A DNA stretch of 64,000 nucleotides from Gramella sp. MAR_2010_147 (GCF_900105135.1 NZ_LT629741.1:2604001-2668000); one strand, 5' to 3'; numbered from the stretch's first letter, positions 45,979-56,251 are shown. Notes: a model not told the origin generated them from the sequence alone. Numbers and translations are program-made.

Positions 45979-46753
45979 TGAGAGACCAGCTGCTTAAATC
46001 TTTCATAAAGTGATGCGCGGTAAGATCAAACTGAACCGGGACCACAGAAACATAGCCATCTTCCAGTGCTTTTTCATCGGTGTCCTCCCCTTTGTCTTTA
46101 TTAACAAAAGTTCCGGTAAGCCAGTAGTATTCACGCCCCTGCGGATTTGTTCTCTTATCGAATTCTTCTTCCCAATGTGCGTTTGCCTGTCTGCAGACTT
46201 TGATTCCCTTAATATCAGCTTCTTTTAATTTTGGAATGTTTACATTAAGAACAACTCCTTTTGGAAGTCCGTTTTTGAGAACGTTGCGCGTAATGGTTTT
46301 AATGAATTTCCTTGTAGGTCCAAAATTGGCATTTAGGGAATAATCAAGTAAAGAGAAACCAATGGCGGGAATACCCTCTATGCCTGCTTCTACCGCAGCA
46401 CTCATGGTTCCTGAATATATAACATTAATAGACGAGTTAGAGCCGTGATTAATTCCGCTTACACAAAGATCTGGTTTTCTTTGAAGGATCTCCTGAGTGG
46501 CAATTTTCACGCAATCTGCGGGGGTGCCAGAGCAGCTATATTCTTTATGCTTATATGATTCCTTTATAGTGACCTGTTCACAAAAGAGGGTGTCACTTAT
46601 GGTAATTGCGTGACCCATTCCGCTTTGTGGACTATCTGGAGCAACCACGATCACATCACCCAGTTCTTTCATCACTTCTACAAGAGTTCTTATTCCCGGC
46701 GCAGTGATACCGTCATCATTAGTTACCAGGATAAGCGGTTTTTTCTTATTCAT
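45971..46753 (-). CDS. surE: 5'/3'-nucleotidase SurE
   Basis: A metal-dependent phosphatase acting on nucleoside monophosphates and linked to stress survival. The 260-residue protein begins with ILVTNDDGITAPGI (metal-binding Asp pair at about residues 13-14). It also has SGMGHAIT with the conserved Ser, the SGTPADCV block (about 95-102) and SGINHGSN (about 118-125). It leads the minus-strand run ending in comEC. Confidence 0.97.
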   Translation of the reverse strand: MNKKKPLILVTNDDGITAPGIRTLVEVMKELGDVIVVAPDSPQSGMGHAITISDTLFCEQVTIKESYKHKEYSCSGTPADCVKIATQEILQRKPDLCVSGINHGSNSSINVIYSGTMSAAVEAGIEGIPAIGFSLLDYSLNANFGPTRKFIKTITRNVLKNGLPKGVVLNVNIPKLKEADIKGIKVCRQANAHWEEEFDKRTNPQGREYYWLTGTFVNKDKGEDTDEKALEDGYVSVVPVQFDLTAHHFMKDLSSWSLND

Positions 46754-46880
46754 GCATCATTATTTGGTTCTGCTAAAATAAGAATTTAAATAAGGAAAGC
46801 TTATATTAGTACATTGACAAATTAGTGTGTGCGATTTAACTCATTGGCACAGTTTTTACTACAATAATAGTAACCAAACG

Positions 46881-49055
46881 ATGACGAAATTAAAACGAGT
46901 TATGAAAAGGAATTTTAAAATTTTAGCGGTTGTTCTCTTAATGGCCGCGGCTTCTTGTAGTTTTACTACCAAGAAGTTTGAAGACCCCAACAAAGATAAA
47001 CTACTTATAGACTTAATCACCTATGTTCTTAATCAGGGGCATTATGATGCAAAAGATATAAATGACAGTTTTTCAGCTAATGTCTTTGAAGACTATCTGG
47101 AAGGACTCGATCCATCCAAGCGTTTTTTCTACAAAAAAGATATTGAAGAATTTGATGCCTTTAAGCAAAAACTGGATGATCAGATTAAAAGCAAGAATAT
47201 AGATTTCTTTAATCTTACTTATGGTCGTTTAGGCGATCGAATGGAAGAGGCAAGATCACTTTATAAAGAAATTCTTTCAGAACCTTTTGATTTCACCGAG
47301 ACCGAAAAAATTAATACAGCATACGATAGTTTAGAGTATGCTTCTTCTAAGGAGGAAATGAGAAAGAGATGGAAAGAGCAACTAAAGTTCAATGCTTTAA
47401 TCACTTATCACGATCTAAAACAAGACGAGAAAAATAAGAAGAAAGATGATGAGTCTTATGAAATGAAGACCGATGTTGAACTTGAAAAAGAGGCGAGAGA
47501 AACTACACTTTCTAACATAGACAGATATTATGACTTTACTGATGATCTTGAAAGAGAAGATTATTTTTCAGTATATATCAATGCAATAGTGGAGGAATTT
47601 GATCCACACACATTCTATTTTGCCCCTCAGGAAAAGGATAGATTTGATATTGCAATGTCTGGAAAACTAGAGGGGATAGGAGCTCGTTTGATAAAGGACA
47701 GTGATAATATTACCATTACGGAGGTGATTTCCGGAGGTCCGGCCTGGAGAAGTGATGGAATTTCTGAAGGTGACGTGATCCTGAAGGTGAAACAGGAAGA
47801 TGAAAAAGAAGCGGTAAGCATTGTTGGAATGAGGCTTGACGATGCAGTAGATCTAATTAAAGGCCCTAAGGATACTAAGGTTACCCTTACCGTTCGTAAA
47901 AAAGTAATGGGTAATATTGAAGAAGTGGAGCTAACCCGGGATGTTATAGAAATTGAAGAGACCTATGCAAAGGCCTCTATGGTAGAGAAAGAGAATAGAA
48001 AATTTGGAGTGATTAACCTTCCAAAATTCTATTTTGATATGGAAGATTATAACAATAGAAACGCAGCTTCAGATATTAAAAAGGATATCATCAAATTGAA
48101 AGAAGAGGGAATGGAAGGCCTTGTACTGGATCTTCGAAACAATGGTGGTGGATCGCTAAAGACAGTTGTTGATATCGCCGGAATGTTTATTAAGGAAGGA
48201 CCTATTGTTCAGGTTAAATCTAACGGGCAGCGCAAGGAAGTGCTTAAAGATGAAGATCCTCAGGTACTTTGGGATGGCCCACTTGTGATCCTGGTAAATG
48301 AACTTTCAGCTTCAGCTTCAGAAATTCTAGCGGCGGCAATGCAGGATTATAAAAGAGCGATCATTATTGGTAGCAAACAAACCTATGGTAAAGGAACTGT
48401 TCAAAATGTGATAGACCTTAACAGATGGCTTAGAAATAATGATATGGGAGATATGGGTGCCCTTAAGATCACTACTCAAAAATTCTATCGTGTAAATGGA
48501 GGTTCAACTCAGTTGGAAGGTGTTAAGAGTGATGTTGTAGTACCAGACAGGTACAGCTTTGTTGATATAGGAGAGAAAGATCAGGAAAATCCACTTCCAT
48601 GGGATAAGATCGATGCTGCGAAATATGATATCTGGAATGGATATGTTGGGTATGACGAAGCCATAAGTGCTAGCAAAAAGAGGATGGATTCAAATAATCA
48701 GCTTCAATTAATTGAAGAAAATGCTAAATGGGTAAAAGATCAGAGTGAAGATAGAAGCTACTCTTTAAATTATACAGATTACGCTCAGGAAGCTGAACAA
48801 AATAAAGAAATGGCCAAGCAGTTTGATGCGATTAAGGACTATAAAACCAATCTTACTTATAACTCGCTTCCTTACGAAGAGGAATTGTTTACAACAGATA
48901 CTATTCTAAAGGAAAAGAGACAAAGATGGCATGAGAGTCTTAGTAAAGATGTGTATATTGAAGAGGCCATTAATGTACTTTCAGATATGAAAATGAATAA
49001 CATTACAAGAAATAAACTTGCCGATGTTAATGGGAAAAAGAAAGTGAAGAATTAA
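46881..49055 (+). CDS. C-terminal processing protease (Prc/Tsp, S41) as lipoprotein
   Basis: Periplasmic tail-specific protease that trims C-termini and controls cell-wall hydrolases. The start at 46881 gives 724 residues; the ATG at 46902 is a close alternative that places the lipobox AAAS-C (Cys at residue 19 or 26) at ideal distance. A GTG 54 bp upstream is unlikely. Order: TSP N-terminal domain, PDZ domain (about 240-325, with GEGDVILKV-like loop), S41 protease (about 365-560) with catalytic Ser in ELSASASEIL and Lys in IGSKQTYGKG, and a Prc C-terminal domain (DUF3340). A bidirectional terminator follows. Confidence 0.94.
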   Translation: MTKLKRVMKRNFKILAVVLLMAAASCSFTTKKFEDPNKDKLLIDLITYVLNQGHYDAKDINDSFSANVFEDYLEGLDPSKRFFYKKDIEEFDAFKQKLDDQIKSKNIDFFNLTYGRLGDRMEEARSLYKEILSEPFDFTETEKINTAYDSLEYASSKEEMRKRWKEQLKFNALITYHDLKQDEKNKKKDDESYEMKTDVELEKEARETTLSNIDRYYDFTDDLEREDYFSVYINAIVEEFDPHTFYFAPQEKDRFDIAMSGKLEGIGARLIKDSDNITITEVISGGPAWRSDGISEGDVILKVKQEDEKEAVSIVGMRLDDAVDLIKGPKDTKVTLTVRKKVMGNIEEVELTRDVIEIEETYAKASMVEKENRKFGVINLPKFYFDMEDYNNRNAASDIKKDIIKLKEEGMEGLVLDLRNNGGGSLKTVVDIAGMFIKEGPIVQVKSNGQRKEVLKDEDPQVLWDGPLVILVNELSASASEILAAAMQDYKRAIIIGSKQTYGKGTVQNVIDLNRWLRNNDMGDMGALKITTQKFYRVNGGSTQLEGVKSDVVVPDRYSFVDIGEKDQENPLPWDKIDAAKYDIWNGYVGYDEAISASKKRMDSNNQLQLIEENAKWVKDQSEDRSYSLNYTDYAQEAEQNKEMAKQFDAIKDYKTNLTYNSLPYEEELFTTDTILKEKRQRWHESLSKDVYIEEAINVLSDMKMNNITRNKLADVNGKKKVKN

Positions 49056-49072
49056 GAATGATCTTATAGAAC

Positions 49073-49103
49073 AAAAACCCGGAAGTTGTTTCCGGGTTTT
49101 TTT
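49073..49103. terminator. Bidirectional terminator between the protease and the rodA gene end
   Basis: AAACCCGGAA (49075-49084) pairs with TTCCGGGTTT (49090-49099), with a T-run after it and an A-run before it. It serves the protease gene and can also end the rodA transcript. Confidence 0.85.
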
Positions 49104-49115
49104 ATGCTTTAAAAT

Positions 49116-49193
49116 ATGAAAAGAAAATATATCTATCCGGTACTAATTTTAATAGTAGCAGCTATTTTATTGATGGTAGACAAGTGTTCTTAG
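49116..49193 (+). CDS. Possible 25-residue membrane microprotein
   Basis: The ATG at 49116 opens a 25-codon frame. The product starts with basic residues (MKRKYIY), then has one hydrophobic helix (VLILIVAAILLM) and ends DKCS, a composition expected of a tiny membrane peptide and not of random AT-rich DNA. It ends one base before the rodA stop on the other strand, so there is little overlap conflict. No expression evidence. Confidence 0.35.
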   Translation: MKRKYIYPVLILIVAAILLMVDKCS

Positions 49194-49194
49194 C

Positions 49195-50445
49195 CTAATA
49201 AGAAAGCCTGTCAGAATCTAATTTAATAAAGATGAATAGCAAGATGGTGAATCCCCAAAGCCCGGAACCTCCATAGCTGAAAAACGGTAGTGGAATCCCT
49301 ACGGTTGGAAACACTCCAATTACCATCCCAATGTTTACCAGGAAATGTATAAAGAGAATTCCTATAACAGAATATCCATAAATTCTGTAAAACTGGTTTC
49401 GTTGCCTTTCAGCAAGAATTAGAAGTCTTAGCAATAGTAAAACGAACAGGATTACAACCATGGCGCTTCCTAAGAAACCCCATTCTTCACCCACGGTACT
49501 AAAAATATAATCGGTATGCTGTTCAGGGACAAAATGACCTTTAGTTTGCGTGCCTTCGGTCCAGCCTTTTCCCAACCAACCACCACTACCAATTGCAATT
49601 TCACTTTGGTTGGTGTTATAGCCAATACCTCTGGAATCTACTTCTTTTCCAAGAACAATATTAAACCTGTCTCTGTGCCGTTGTTCAAAAACATTTTCAA
49701 AAATGTAATTTACAGAGAAGCTTAATCCTATAGAAATAGCAGCAAACAGCGTGACTAGAATTCTTCCAGGGCGTTTTTTTCGTTTCCTGAAAAACATAAG
49801 CAAGCCTAAGGCAAGAACAGTTATGCTAACCCAAACAGGTCCAATAATAAGGGTAAGAATGAATACTGCTACCGCAGACAATCCCGTGACTAAATAAAAG
49901 CCTGATAGCCCTTCTCTGTATAGAGGAAAAAAGAAAGCCGCGTATACCAATGCACTGCCGGGATCGGGTTGTGGAACTATCAATAAAGCCGGAATTGCTA
50001 TAATTATAAAAGCTTTTACCTGATGGCTAAGTTGCCTGATATTGGTTTGAATATCACTTAGGTATTTCGAAAGGGCCAGTGCTGTGGCAAATTTGGCAAA
50101 TTCAGAGGGTTGTAATCCAAAACTTCCAAAAGAATACCAGGAGGTAGCGCCTGAAATTGTTTTCCCGAAAACAAATAATCCTGCGAGGGACAGTAATGAT
50201 ACTATATAGATGATACTGGAAAAACGCTGGTAAAATTTAGCTTCTACGGAAAGAACGATAATAATAAGAAAGATGCTAAGACCTATAAAAAGTGCCTGTT
50301 TCCCGTATGGCTGATCTAAATCAAAGAAAGATCCCGAAGTACTTCCTAAAGAAGCAGAATAAATATTTGTCCAGCCAAAACAGATTAAAATTAAGTAGAT
50401 AAAAATGCTTATCCAGTCAAATCCTGCTGCGCTGCTTTTACTCAT
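49195..50445 (-). CDS. rodA: Rod-shape SEDS glycosyltransferase RodA
   Basis: A membrane peptidoglycan polymerase of the SEDS family working with PBP2 in side-wall growth. The 416-residue protein has about ten helices and the family marks SWYSFGSFGLQPSEFAKFA (about 106-124), EEWGFLGS (about 310-317) and the C-terminal GGSGLWG. It begins exactly where the mrdA gene ends, with no gap, and closes the purH to rodA run. Confidence 0.95.
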   Translation of the reverse strand: MSKSSAAGFDWISIFIYLILICFGWTNIYSASLGSTSGSFFDLDQPYGKQALFIGLSIFLIIIVLSVEAKFYQRFSSIIYIVSLLSLAGLFVFGKTISGATSWYSFGSFGLQPSEFAKFATALALSKYLSDIQTNIRQLSHQVKAFIIIAIPALLIVPQPDPGSALVYAAFFFPLYREGLSGFYLVTGLSAVAVFILTLIIGPVWVSITVLALGLLMFFRKRKKRPGRILVTLFAAISIGLSFSVNYIFENVFEQRHRDRFNIVLGKEVDSRGIGYNTNQSEIAIGSGGWLGKGWTEGTQTKGHFVPEQHTDYIFSTVGEEWGFLGSAMVVILFVLLLLRLLILAERQRNQFYRIYGYSVIGILFIHFLVNIGMVIGVFPTVGIPLPFFSYGGSGLWGFTILLFIFIKLDSDRLSY

Positions 50446-52314
50446 TTATTGATTAATTCTGAAAGGTTCTCCACTAAGGGGTTTCGCGTACTCATCCTGA
50501 AGGCTATGGCTAAGTATCCAGTCTTCCATGTCTGTTCTGGTGATGGTGCCTTTTATGTATTTTTCGATCATTAAACTGGCAATTCTACCGGCATAACGTC
50601 CTCCCCAGTATCCATTTTCAACAAAAACAGCAATGGCGATCTTGGGATTTTCTACGGGAGCGAAGGCTACGAATATAGAATGATCTGTTAACTGTACTCT
50701 TTTTCCTCCAATTTTAGTGAAATTTTCAGCGGTACCGGTTTTTCCGGCAATTTCAATATCAGGGATTCGTAACGCAGATGCAGTTCCACTTTTATAAACC
50801 TCGTGCATGCCTTCTACCACGGGATCAAAGTGCCTGGTTTCAATAGAGGTGAAATTCTTTTTAGTGAATTTTTCTTCTTTGATGGGCTGTCCGTTCACTT
50901 CCTTAAGGATGTGCGGGGTATAGTACCAGCCTTTATTCCCTATGGTTGCAGCCATATTCGCTAATTGAATTGGCGTCATTAGAACTTCTCCCTGACCAAT
51001 CGCATTAGAAATAGTAGCTGTTGCGTACCATTTATAGGTAGGATAATCATAGATTTGATTATAGTATTTAGCGTCCGGTATCTTTCCGGGCCTGCCTGTC
51101 TCAAGATCAGATCCTAAAAAGTTTCCTAATCCAAAACTCTCCAGGTGAGCGTTCCAGGTGTCCATACCTTCCTGAGGTGTAGGATATTTTTCAATAATCC
51201 GGCGATATACATTGGCAAAATAAGCATTGCAGGATTGTGCAATTCCCGGAATCATATCAAGCGGACTCCTATGGGCATGGCAACCTAGTTTTCTTCCTCT
51301 TCCGTAGGTGTAACCATGATTACAGGAGAACTTGTCATTAGTGTCTACCACGCCTTCCTGAAGACCAATTAAGGCATTTAAAGTTTTAAAAGGAGAACCA
51401 GGAGGATATTCAGCAAGAAGGCCCCTGTCATATAATGGTCTTGCGATAGTATCGTAATATAATTCGGTGAAATTAGGAGAACGTTGACGACCTACTAGTT
51501 TGGCAGGATCGTAAGTAGGAGCAGTAATAAGAGCAAGAATTTCACCACTACCAGGTTCCAGGGCTACGATACCACCTCTTTTATCTTTCATTAATCTTTT
51601 GCCATAATCCTGTAATGCAGCGTCAATAGTAATGGTTATATCTTTTCCCTTTTCAGGAAGTGTGTCATAAATCCCTTCTTTATAAGCTCCAATATCCCGG
51701 TTGAACCTGTCTTTTTGAATGTATTTCACACCCTTTACTCCACGGAGCAATTCTTCATAATAACTTTCAACTCCCGCACGGCCTATAAGATCACCAGATA
51801 TATAATATGGATTTTCATTTACCTTTTTCTGGTTCACTTCTGCGATGTAACCAAGAACATTGGCACTATGATCCACCTGGTAATCCCTCAAAGATCTTTT
51901 CTGAATATAAAAGCCTTCATAATTTCTCATTTTCTCCTGGAGAATGGCGTACTCACTTTTTGTGAGCTGCGGAATCACTACCGAAGGTAACATTGGAGAA
52001 TAAATACGGGCTTTATCAAGTTTTTTTTCTAAATCTTCCCTGGAAAGATTAAGAATATTGCAAAATTCAGTAGTATCAAAAGGCTTTAAGTTTCGGGGAA
52101 TTACCATCACATCATAAGATGGTTGGTTAGAAACCATCAACTCGCCATCTCTATCATAAATATAACCTCGTTGAGGATAATCATAGATCACTTTAATGGC
52201 GTTATCCTGTGAACGAATAGCCAATGAAGTGTCTACTATCTGCAGGTAAAATAATCTTCCAATAAAGATAATACCTGTAGTTAAAATCGTTATGTATAGC
52301 AGAACTTTTCTCAT
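50446..52314 (-). CDS. mrdA: Penicillin-binding protein 2 (elongasome transpeptidase)
   Basis: Cross-links new peptidoglycan for rod-shaped growth. The 622-residue protein has one N-terminal helix (about 5-25), a PBP dimerisation domain (about 50-210) and a transpeptidase domain. The active-site motifs are S307-P-F-K310, S361-C-N363 and K525-T-G. It is adjacent to rodA and overlaps mreD by 4 bp (52311-52314), as expected of an operon encoding one machine. Confidence 0.97.
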   Translation of the reverse strand: MRKVLLYITILTTGIIFIGRLFYLQIVDTSLAIRSQDNAIKVIYDYPQRGYIYDRDGELMVSNQPSYDVMVIPRNLKPFDTTEFCNILNLSREDLEKKLDKARIYSPMLPSVVIPQLTKSEYAILQEKMRNYEGFYIQKRSLRDYQVDHSANVLGYIAEVNQKKVNENPYYISGDLIGRAGVESYYEELLRGVKGVKYIQKDRFNRDIGAYKEGIYDTLPEKGKDITITIDAALQDYGKRLMKDKRGGIVALEPGSGEILALITAPTYDPAKLVGRQRSPNFTELYYDTIARPLYDRGLLAEYPPGSPFKTLNALIGLQEGVVDTNDKFSCNHGYTYGRGRKLGCHAHRSPLDMIPGIAQSCNAYFANVYRRIIEKYPTPQEGMDTWNAHLESFGLGNFLGSDLETGRPGKIPDAKYYNQIYDYPTYKWYATATISNAIGQGEVLMTPIQLANMAATIGNKGWYYTPHILKEVNGQPIKEEKFTKKNFTSIETRHFDPVVEGMHEVYKSGTASALRIPDIEIAGKTGTAENFTKIGGKRVQLTDHSIFVAFAPVENPKIAIAVFVENGYWGGRYAGRIASLMIEKYIKGTITRTDMEDWILSHSLQDEYAKPLSGEPFRINQ

Positions 52315-52817
52315 CGATATTTCTTGCTGAAAAGACTAAGGCTTAAAAGTGTTAGGATCACTGTGAATATACTGGAAAATAATGTTTTTTTCAGTATTAG
52401 AAGTATATGATTTAGACTGAACATTTCCAAGGAAAATAATACGAAATGATGTATAAGAACCATCAGGAAAATATAACTTAGTTTGGATCCAAATGGGGTG
52501 TTTGCCAGCCTGATATTTTGATGATCATAGCTTATCCCGAAAGAAAATCTCAGTAAATTGGGTCTTACAAATGCGGCTACGAGACAGGCTGCAGCATTAA
52601 TTCCCCCGCTGTCTTCAAAAACATCTATGCTAATTCCCAAAAGAAAGGAGAGAAAAAGAAATAAACTTTGATTTCCGGTAAACGGATACAGAAGTATAAA
52701 CAGCACATATAAATATGGATTGATATATCCCGAAAAATTGATATTATTCAATACCAGTACTTGTAGAAATACAAGAATTATAAAACGGGTGATATTTGAA
52801 AATAGCTTACTGTCCAT
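52311..52817 (-). CDS. mreD: Rod-shape-determining protein MreD
   Basis: A 168-residue inner-membrane protein with about five to six helices and little conserved sequence, assigned mainly by its place between mreC and mrdA. The LGISIDVFEDSGGINAAAC segment (about 61-79) is typical of MreD of Bacteroidota. It overlaps mreC by 11 bp and mrdA by 4 bp. Confidence 0.88.
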   Translation of the reverse strand: MDSKLFSNITRFIILVFLQVLVLNNINFSGYINPYLYVLFILLYPFTGNQSLFLFLSFLLGISIDVFEDSGGINAAACLVAAFVRPNLLRFSFGISYDHQNIRLANTPFGSKLSYIFLMVLIHHFVLFSLEMFSLNHILLILKKTLFSSIFTVILTLLSLSLFSKKYR

Positions 52818-53634
52818 TGCTCGGTTCCTCTAATGCCTCTACCGCATCTCTATTTATATTTTCAATTACATAAACATACCCGATATTGGTCATATCGTTA
52901 AACAGCTTTATGTTGATGGTATAATAACTTTGAGTTTGATCCAGCTTGAAATCTTCAATACTTCCAATGGGAAGACCTTTTGGGAAGATCAACGAACGGC
53001 CGCCAGTGATTATTGTATCTCCCTTTTTTAACGGTGCCTGCCTGGGGACATCTATTAATTGTACGATATTAGGGTCTTTTCCATCCCATACAAGGCTACC
53101 AAAGTGATTGGTCTGGCTTAACTGTGCATTAATCCTTGACCTGCTGTTTAAAATAGAGATCACTCTGGAATATTCATTATTTACTCTGTCTACGATTCCA
53201 ACGATTCCCTGACTTGTGATAACACCATATTCCTGTTGGATCCCGGAATTTTCTCCCCGGTTAAGAGTGAGATAATTATCGATCTTTGCAAAGTTATTGT
53301 TGATTACCCTCGCGGTTCTAAACAAATAATCTCCTTCAAATGAGGTACTGTCTAATTGTTTTTCAACAGAAATGCTATCGTTGATATTAGAGATAATATT
53401 TCTTAGCTTATTATTCTCTTCCAGAAGCCTTTCATTGTATTCGTCAAGGTGGAGGTAAGTATTGATATTGTTAGACCATGAATAGATCCCTCCGGTCACG
53501 AAATTTGCAGAACTTATAAACCGGCTTTTTTGAAAAGCATGATTCTGAATGGTTAGGAAAATAGATACAGCAAGCAGGATTAAGAATAATATAGAATTCT
53601 TATTCCTAATAAGAAAATTGAAAATCTGCTGCAT
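52807..53634 (-). CDS. mreC: Rod-shape-determining protein MreC
   Basis: A 275-residue protein with one N-terminal helix (about 14-28), a coiled-coil segment (about 60-95, rich in Asn, Glu and Leu) and the two periplasmic beta domains of MreC. YGVITSQGIVGIVDRVNNEY and the later KKGDTIITGG with FPKGLPIGSI are typical. It scaffolds MreB, MreD, PBP2 and RodA. It begins 14 bp after mreB and overlaps mreD. Confidence 0.93.
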   Translation of the reverse strand: MQQIFNFLIRNKNSILFLILLAVSIFLTIQNHAFQKSRFISSANFVTGGIYSWSNNINTYLHLDEYNERLLEENNKLRNIISNINDSISVEKQLDSTSFEGDYLFRTARVINNNFAKIDNYLTLNRGENSGIQQEYGVITSQGIVGIVDRVNNEYSRVISILNSRSRINAQLSQTNHFGSLVWDGKDPNIVQLIDVPRQAPLKKGDTIITGGRSLIFPKGLPIGSIEDFKLDQTQSYYTINIKLFNDMTNIGYVYVIENINRDAVEALEEPSNGQ

Positions 53635-53648
53635 AAATTAAGCTTCTC

Positions 53649-54677
53649 CTACTTGATCAAAATTCCTTTATATCTATTCAATGTTTTCAAGGTAATCCCT
53701 GTTCCACGAACTACCGCTCTTAATGGATCTTCTGCGATATAAACTGGAAGATCGGTTTTTTGGGATAGACGTTTATCCAGGCCTCTTAGCATAGAACCAC
53801 CACCGGCTAGATAAATACCGGTATTATATATATCGGCAGCAAGTTCTGGGGGTGTTTGCGAAAGGGTTTCCATTACAGCGTCTTCAATTCTTAGAATAGA
53901 TTTGTCAAGCGCTTTTGCGATCTCACGGTAAGAAATATTAACCTGCTTAGGTTTTCCTGTTAAAAGATCTCTACCCTGAACGCTCATTTCTTCTGGTGGA
54001 ACCTCAAGATCTTCTGTAGCTGCACCAATCTGGATCTTTATCTTTTCAGCAGTACGTTCACCAACATAAAGGTTGTGTTGTGTACGCATGTAATAAACAA
54101 TATCATTGGTAAATACATCCCCGGCAATCTTAACCGATTTATCACAAACGATCCCGCCAAGGGCGATCACGGCGATTTCTGTCGTACCACCTCCAATATC
54201 TACGATCATATTTCCTTTTGGCTGCATAATATCTACCCCAATACCAATTGCAGCAGCCATAGGTTCATGAATTAGATACACCTCTTTACCGTTCACTCTT
54301 TCAGCACTTTCCTTTACAGCTCGCATTTCCACTTCGGTAATACCAGAAGGGATACAAATAACCATTCTTAATGCAGGCGTGAATAATTTCTTTTTTAGCG
54401 CTGGGATCTCTTTGATGAACATCGTGAGCATCTTTTCACTGGCATCAAAATCGGCAATTACACCATCCTTTAATGGGCGAATAGTTTTAATATTCTCATG
54501 AGTCTTTCCCTGCATCATAGCAGCTTCTTTACCAACTGCTGTGATTTTGCCCGAAGTTCTATCCCTGGCAACTATAGAGGGGCTATCTACAACCACCTTA
54601 TCATTATGAATAATTAAGGTGTTTGCAGTACCTAAGTCGATTGCAATTTCTTCAATGAGAAAGTCAAAAAATCCCAT
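53649..54677 (-). CDS. mreB: Actin-like cell-shape protein MreB
   Basis: A cytoskeletal ATPase that forms membrane-bound filaments guiding cell-wall synthesis. The 342-residue protein starts with an amphipathic N-terminus (MGFFDFLIEE) and shows the actin-fold ATP motifs IAIDLGTANT (phosphate 1, about 12-21), MIVDIGGGTTEIAV (phosphate 2, about 157-170) and the adenosine motif YLAGGGSMLRG (near 288). It lies 41 bp after purH and leads the mre genes. Confidence 0.98.
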   Translation of the reverse strand: MGFFDFLIEEIAIDLGTANTLIIHNDKVVVDSPSIVARDRTSGKITAVGKEAAMMQGKTHENIKTIRPLKDGVIADFDASEKMLTMFIKEIPALKKKLFTPALRMVICIPSGITEVEMRAVKESAERVNGKEVYLIHEPMAAAIGIGVDIMQPKGNMIVDIGGGTTEIAVIALGGIVCDKSVKIAGDVFTNDIVYYMRTQHNLYVGERTAEKIKIQIGAATEDLEVPPEEMSVQGRDLLTGKPKQVNISYREIAKALDKSILRIEDAVMETLSQTPPELAADIYNTGIYLAGGGSMLRGLDKRLSQKTDLPVYIAEDPLRAVVRGTGITLKTLNRYKGILIK

Positions 54678-54718
54678 AGTGTATTATAAGTATTGAGGTT
54701 TGGGTAAATGTACTAAAA

Positions 54719-56251
54719 TTAATGTTTAAAATGGCGCGTTCCTGTCATCACCATTGCGATATTATTCTTGTTGCAATAATCTATGCTCAATTGATCTTTT
54801 ATAGATCCTCCAGGCTGAATTACCGCGGTTATTCCAGAATTTCCTGCAATTTCCACACAGTCAGGAAACGGGAAAAAAGCATCACTCGCCATCACTGCTC
54901 CATTCAGATTAAAATCAAATGATCTTGCTTTTTCTATGCTTTGGGTAAGGGCATCTACTCTTGAGGTTTGACCGGTACCACTTGCACACAACTGTTTGTT
55001 TTTTGCTAAAACGATGGTGTTCGATTTTGTATGCTTGCAGATCTTTGAAGCAAATATCATGTCAGATAACTCTTCATCTGTTGGTTTGTTCTCTGTGGCC
55101 TGATTTAAATCTTCCAGTGCATCTGTCTTTAGATCTTTATCCTGAACCAAAACACCATTGAGACAGGTTCTTACCTGGTTTTTTGGAAGCTCAACATCTT
55201 TTAAAACGAGAAGGATTCTGTTCTTTTTTCCTTTTAGAATTTCCAGCGCTTTTTCTGAGAATGATGGAGCGATCACGACTTCACAGAAAAGTTTGTGGAT
55301 TTCTTCAGCAGTTTCGGCGTCTATTTCCACATTACTAATAAGAATTCCTCCGAAAGCTGAAACCGGATCTCCAGCCAATGCATCTACATAAGCTTTATGT
55401 ATGCTAGCACGTTGAGCCAGTCCACAGGCATTGTTGTGTTTTAAAATGGCAAATGTAGGTGCTTCTCCTTTGAATTCGTTCATCAGGTTTACGGCAGCAT
55501 CAACATCTAAAAGGTTGTTATAGGAAAGTTCTTTTCCATGAAGTTTATCAAAGATATTATCAAAATCTCCATAGAAAGTTCCTTTTTGATGAGGATTCTC
55601 TCCGTATCTCAATTCTTTTCCCTTTAACTCACTTTGTTTGAATGAATTTACCTCGTTTTCTTCATTAAAATAATTGAAGATTGCCGAGTCATAATGAGAA
55701 GAAATATTGAAGGCTTTTGTGGCAAATCTTTTTCTGTCTGCTCTGCTCGTTTCTCCGTTCTTTTCATTCAGAAGTTCCAGGAATTCATGATAATCGTCTA
55801 CAGAAGAAACACAGGTAACATCCTTGAAGTTTTTAGCAGCAGCTCTTATCAGTGAAATTCCACCAATATCAATTTTTTCAATAATATCCTGTTCAGCAGC
55901 GCCTGAAGCAACTGTTTTTTCAAAAGGATAAAGGTCTACAATCACAATGTCCAGTTGCGGAATTTCATACTGCTCCAGCTCTTTTACATCCCCGTCATTA
56001 TCCTGTCTATTCAAGATTCCACCAAAAACTTTTGGATGAAGTGTTTTTACTCTTCCGCCTAGAATTGAAGGATAGGAAGTTATATCTTCTACAGGAATCA
56101 CATTAACCCCAAGTTCCCTGATAAATTTCTCAGTACCTCCGGTAGAATAGATTGTAATATCCAAATCGTCAAGTTTCCTTACGATGGGTTCTAGTCCGTC
56201 TTTGTTAAAAACTGAAATTAAAGCAGATTTTGCTTGTTTTAATTCGCTCAT
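54719..56251 (-). CDS. purH: Bifunctional AICAR transformylase / IMP cyclohydrolase
   Basis: Carries out the last two steps of purine synthesis, from AICAR to IMP. The start MSELKQAKSALISVFNKDG at 56251 gives 510 residues, the usual PurH length; a longer in-frame start at 56326 precedes the -7 box and adds a hydrophobic run foreign to the family. Visible are the cyclohydrolase half with YSTGGTEKF and HPKVFGGIL, and the transformylase half with ILKHNNACGLA (catalytic Lys-His) and the ending GTRHFKH. purH before mreB is a layout I recall from other Bacteroidota. Confidence 0.97.
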   Translation of the reverse strand: MSELKQAKSALISVFNKDGLEPIVRKLDDLDITIYSTGGTEKFIRELGVNVIPVEDITSYPSILGGRVKTLHPKVFGGILNRQDNDGDVKELEQYEIPQLDIVIVDLYPFEKTVASGAAEQDIIEKIDIGGISLIRAAAKNFKDVTCVSSVDDYHEFLELLNEKNGETSRADRKRFATKAFNISSHYDSAIFNYFNEENEVNSFKQSELKGKELRYGENPHQKGTFYGDFDNIFDKLHGKELSYNNLLDVDAAVNLMNEFKGEAPTFAILKHNNACGLAQRASIHKAYVDALAGDPVSAFGGILISNVEIDAETAEEIHKLFCEVVIAPSFSEKALEILKGKKNRILLVLKDVELPKNQVRTCLNGVLVQDKDLKTDALEDLNQATENKPTDEELSDMIFASKICKHTKSNTIVLAKNKQLCASGTGQTSRVDALTQSIEKARSFDFNLNGAVMASDAFFPFPDCVEIAGNSGITAVIQPGGSIKDQLSIDYCNKNNIAMVMTGTRHFKH

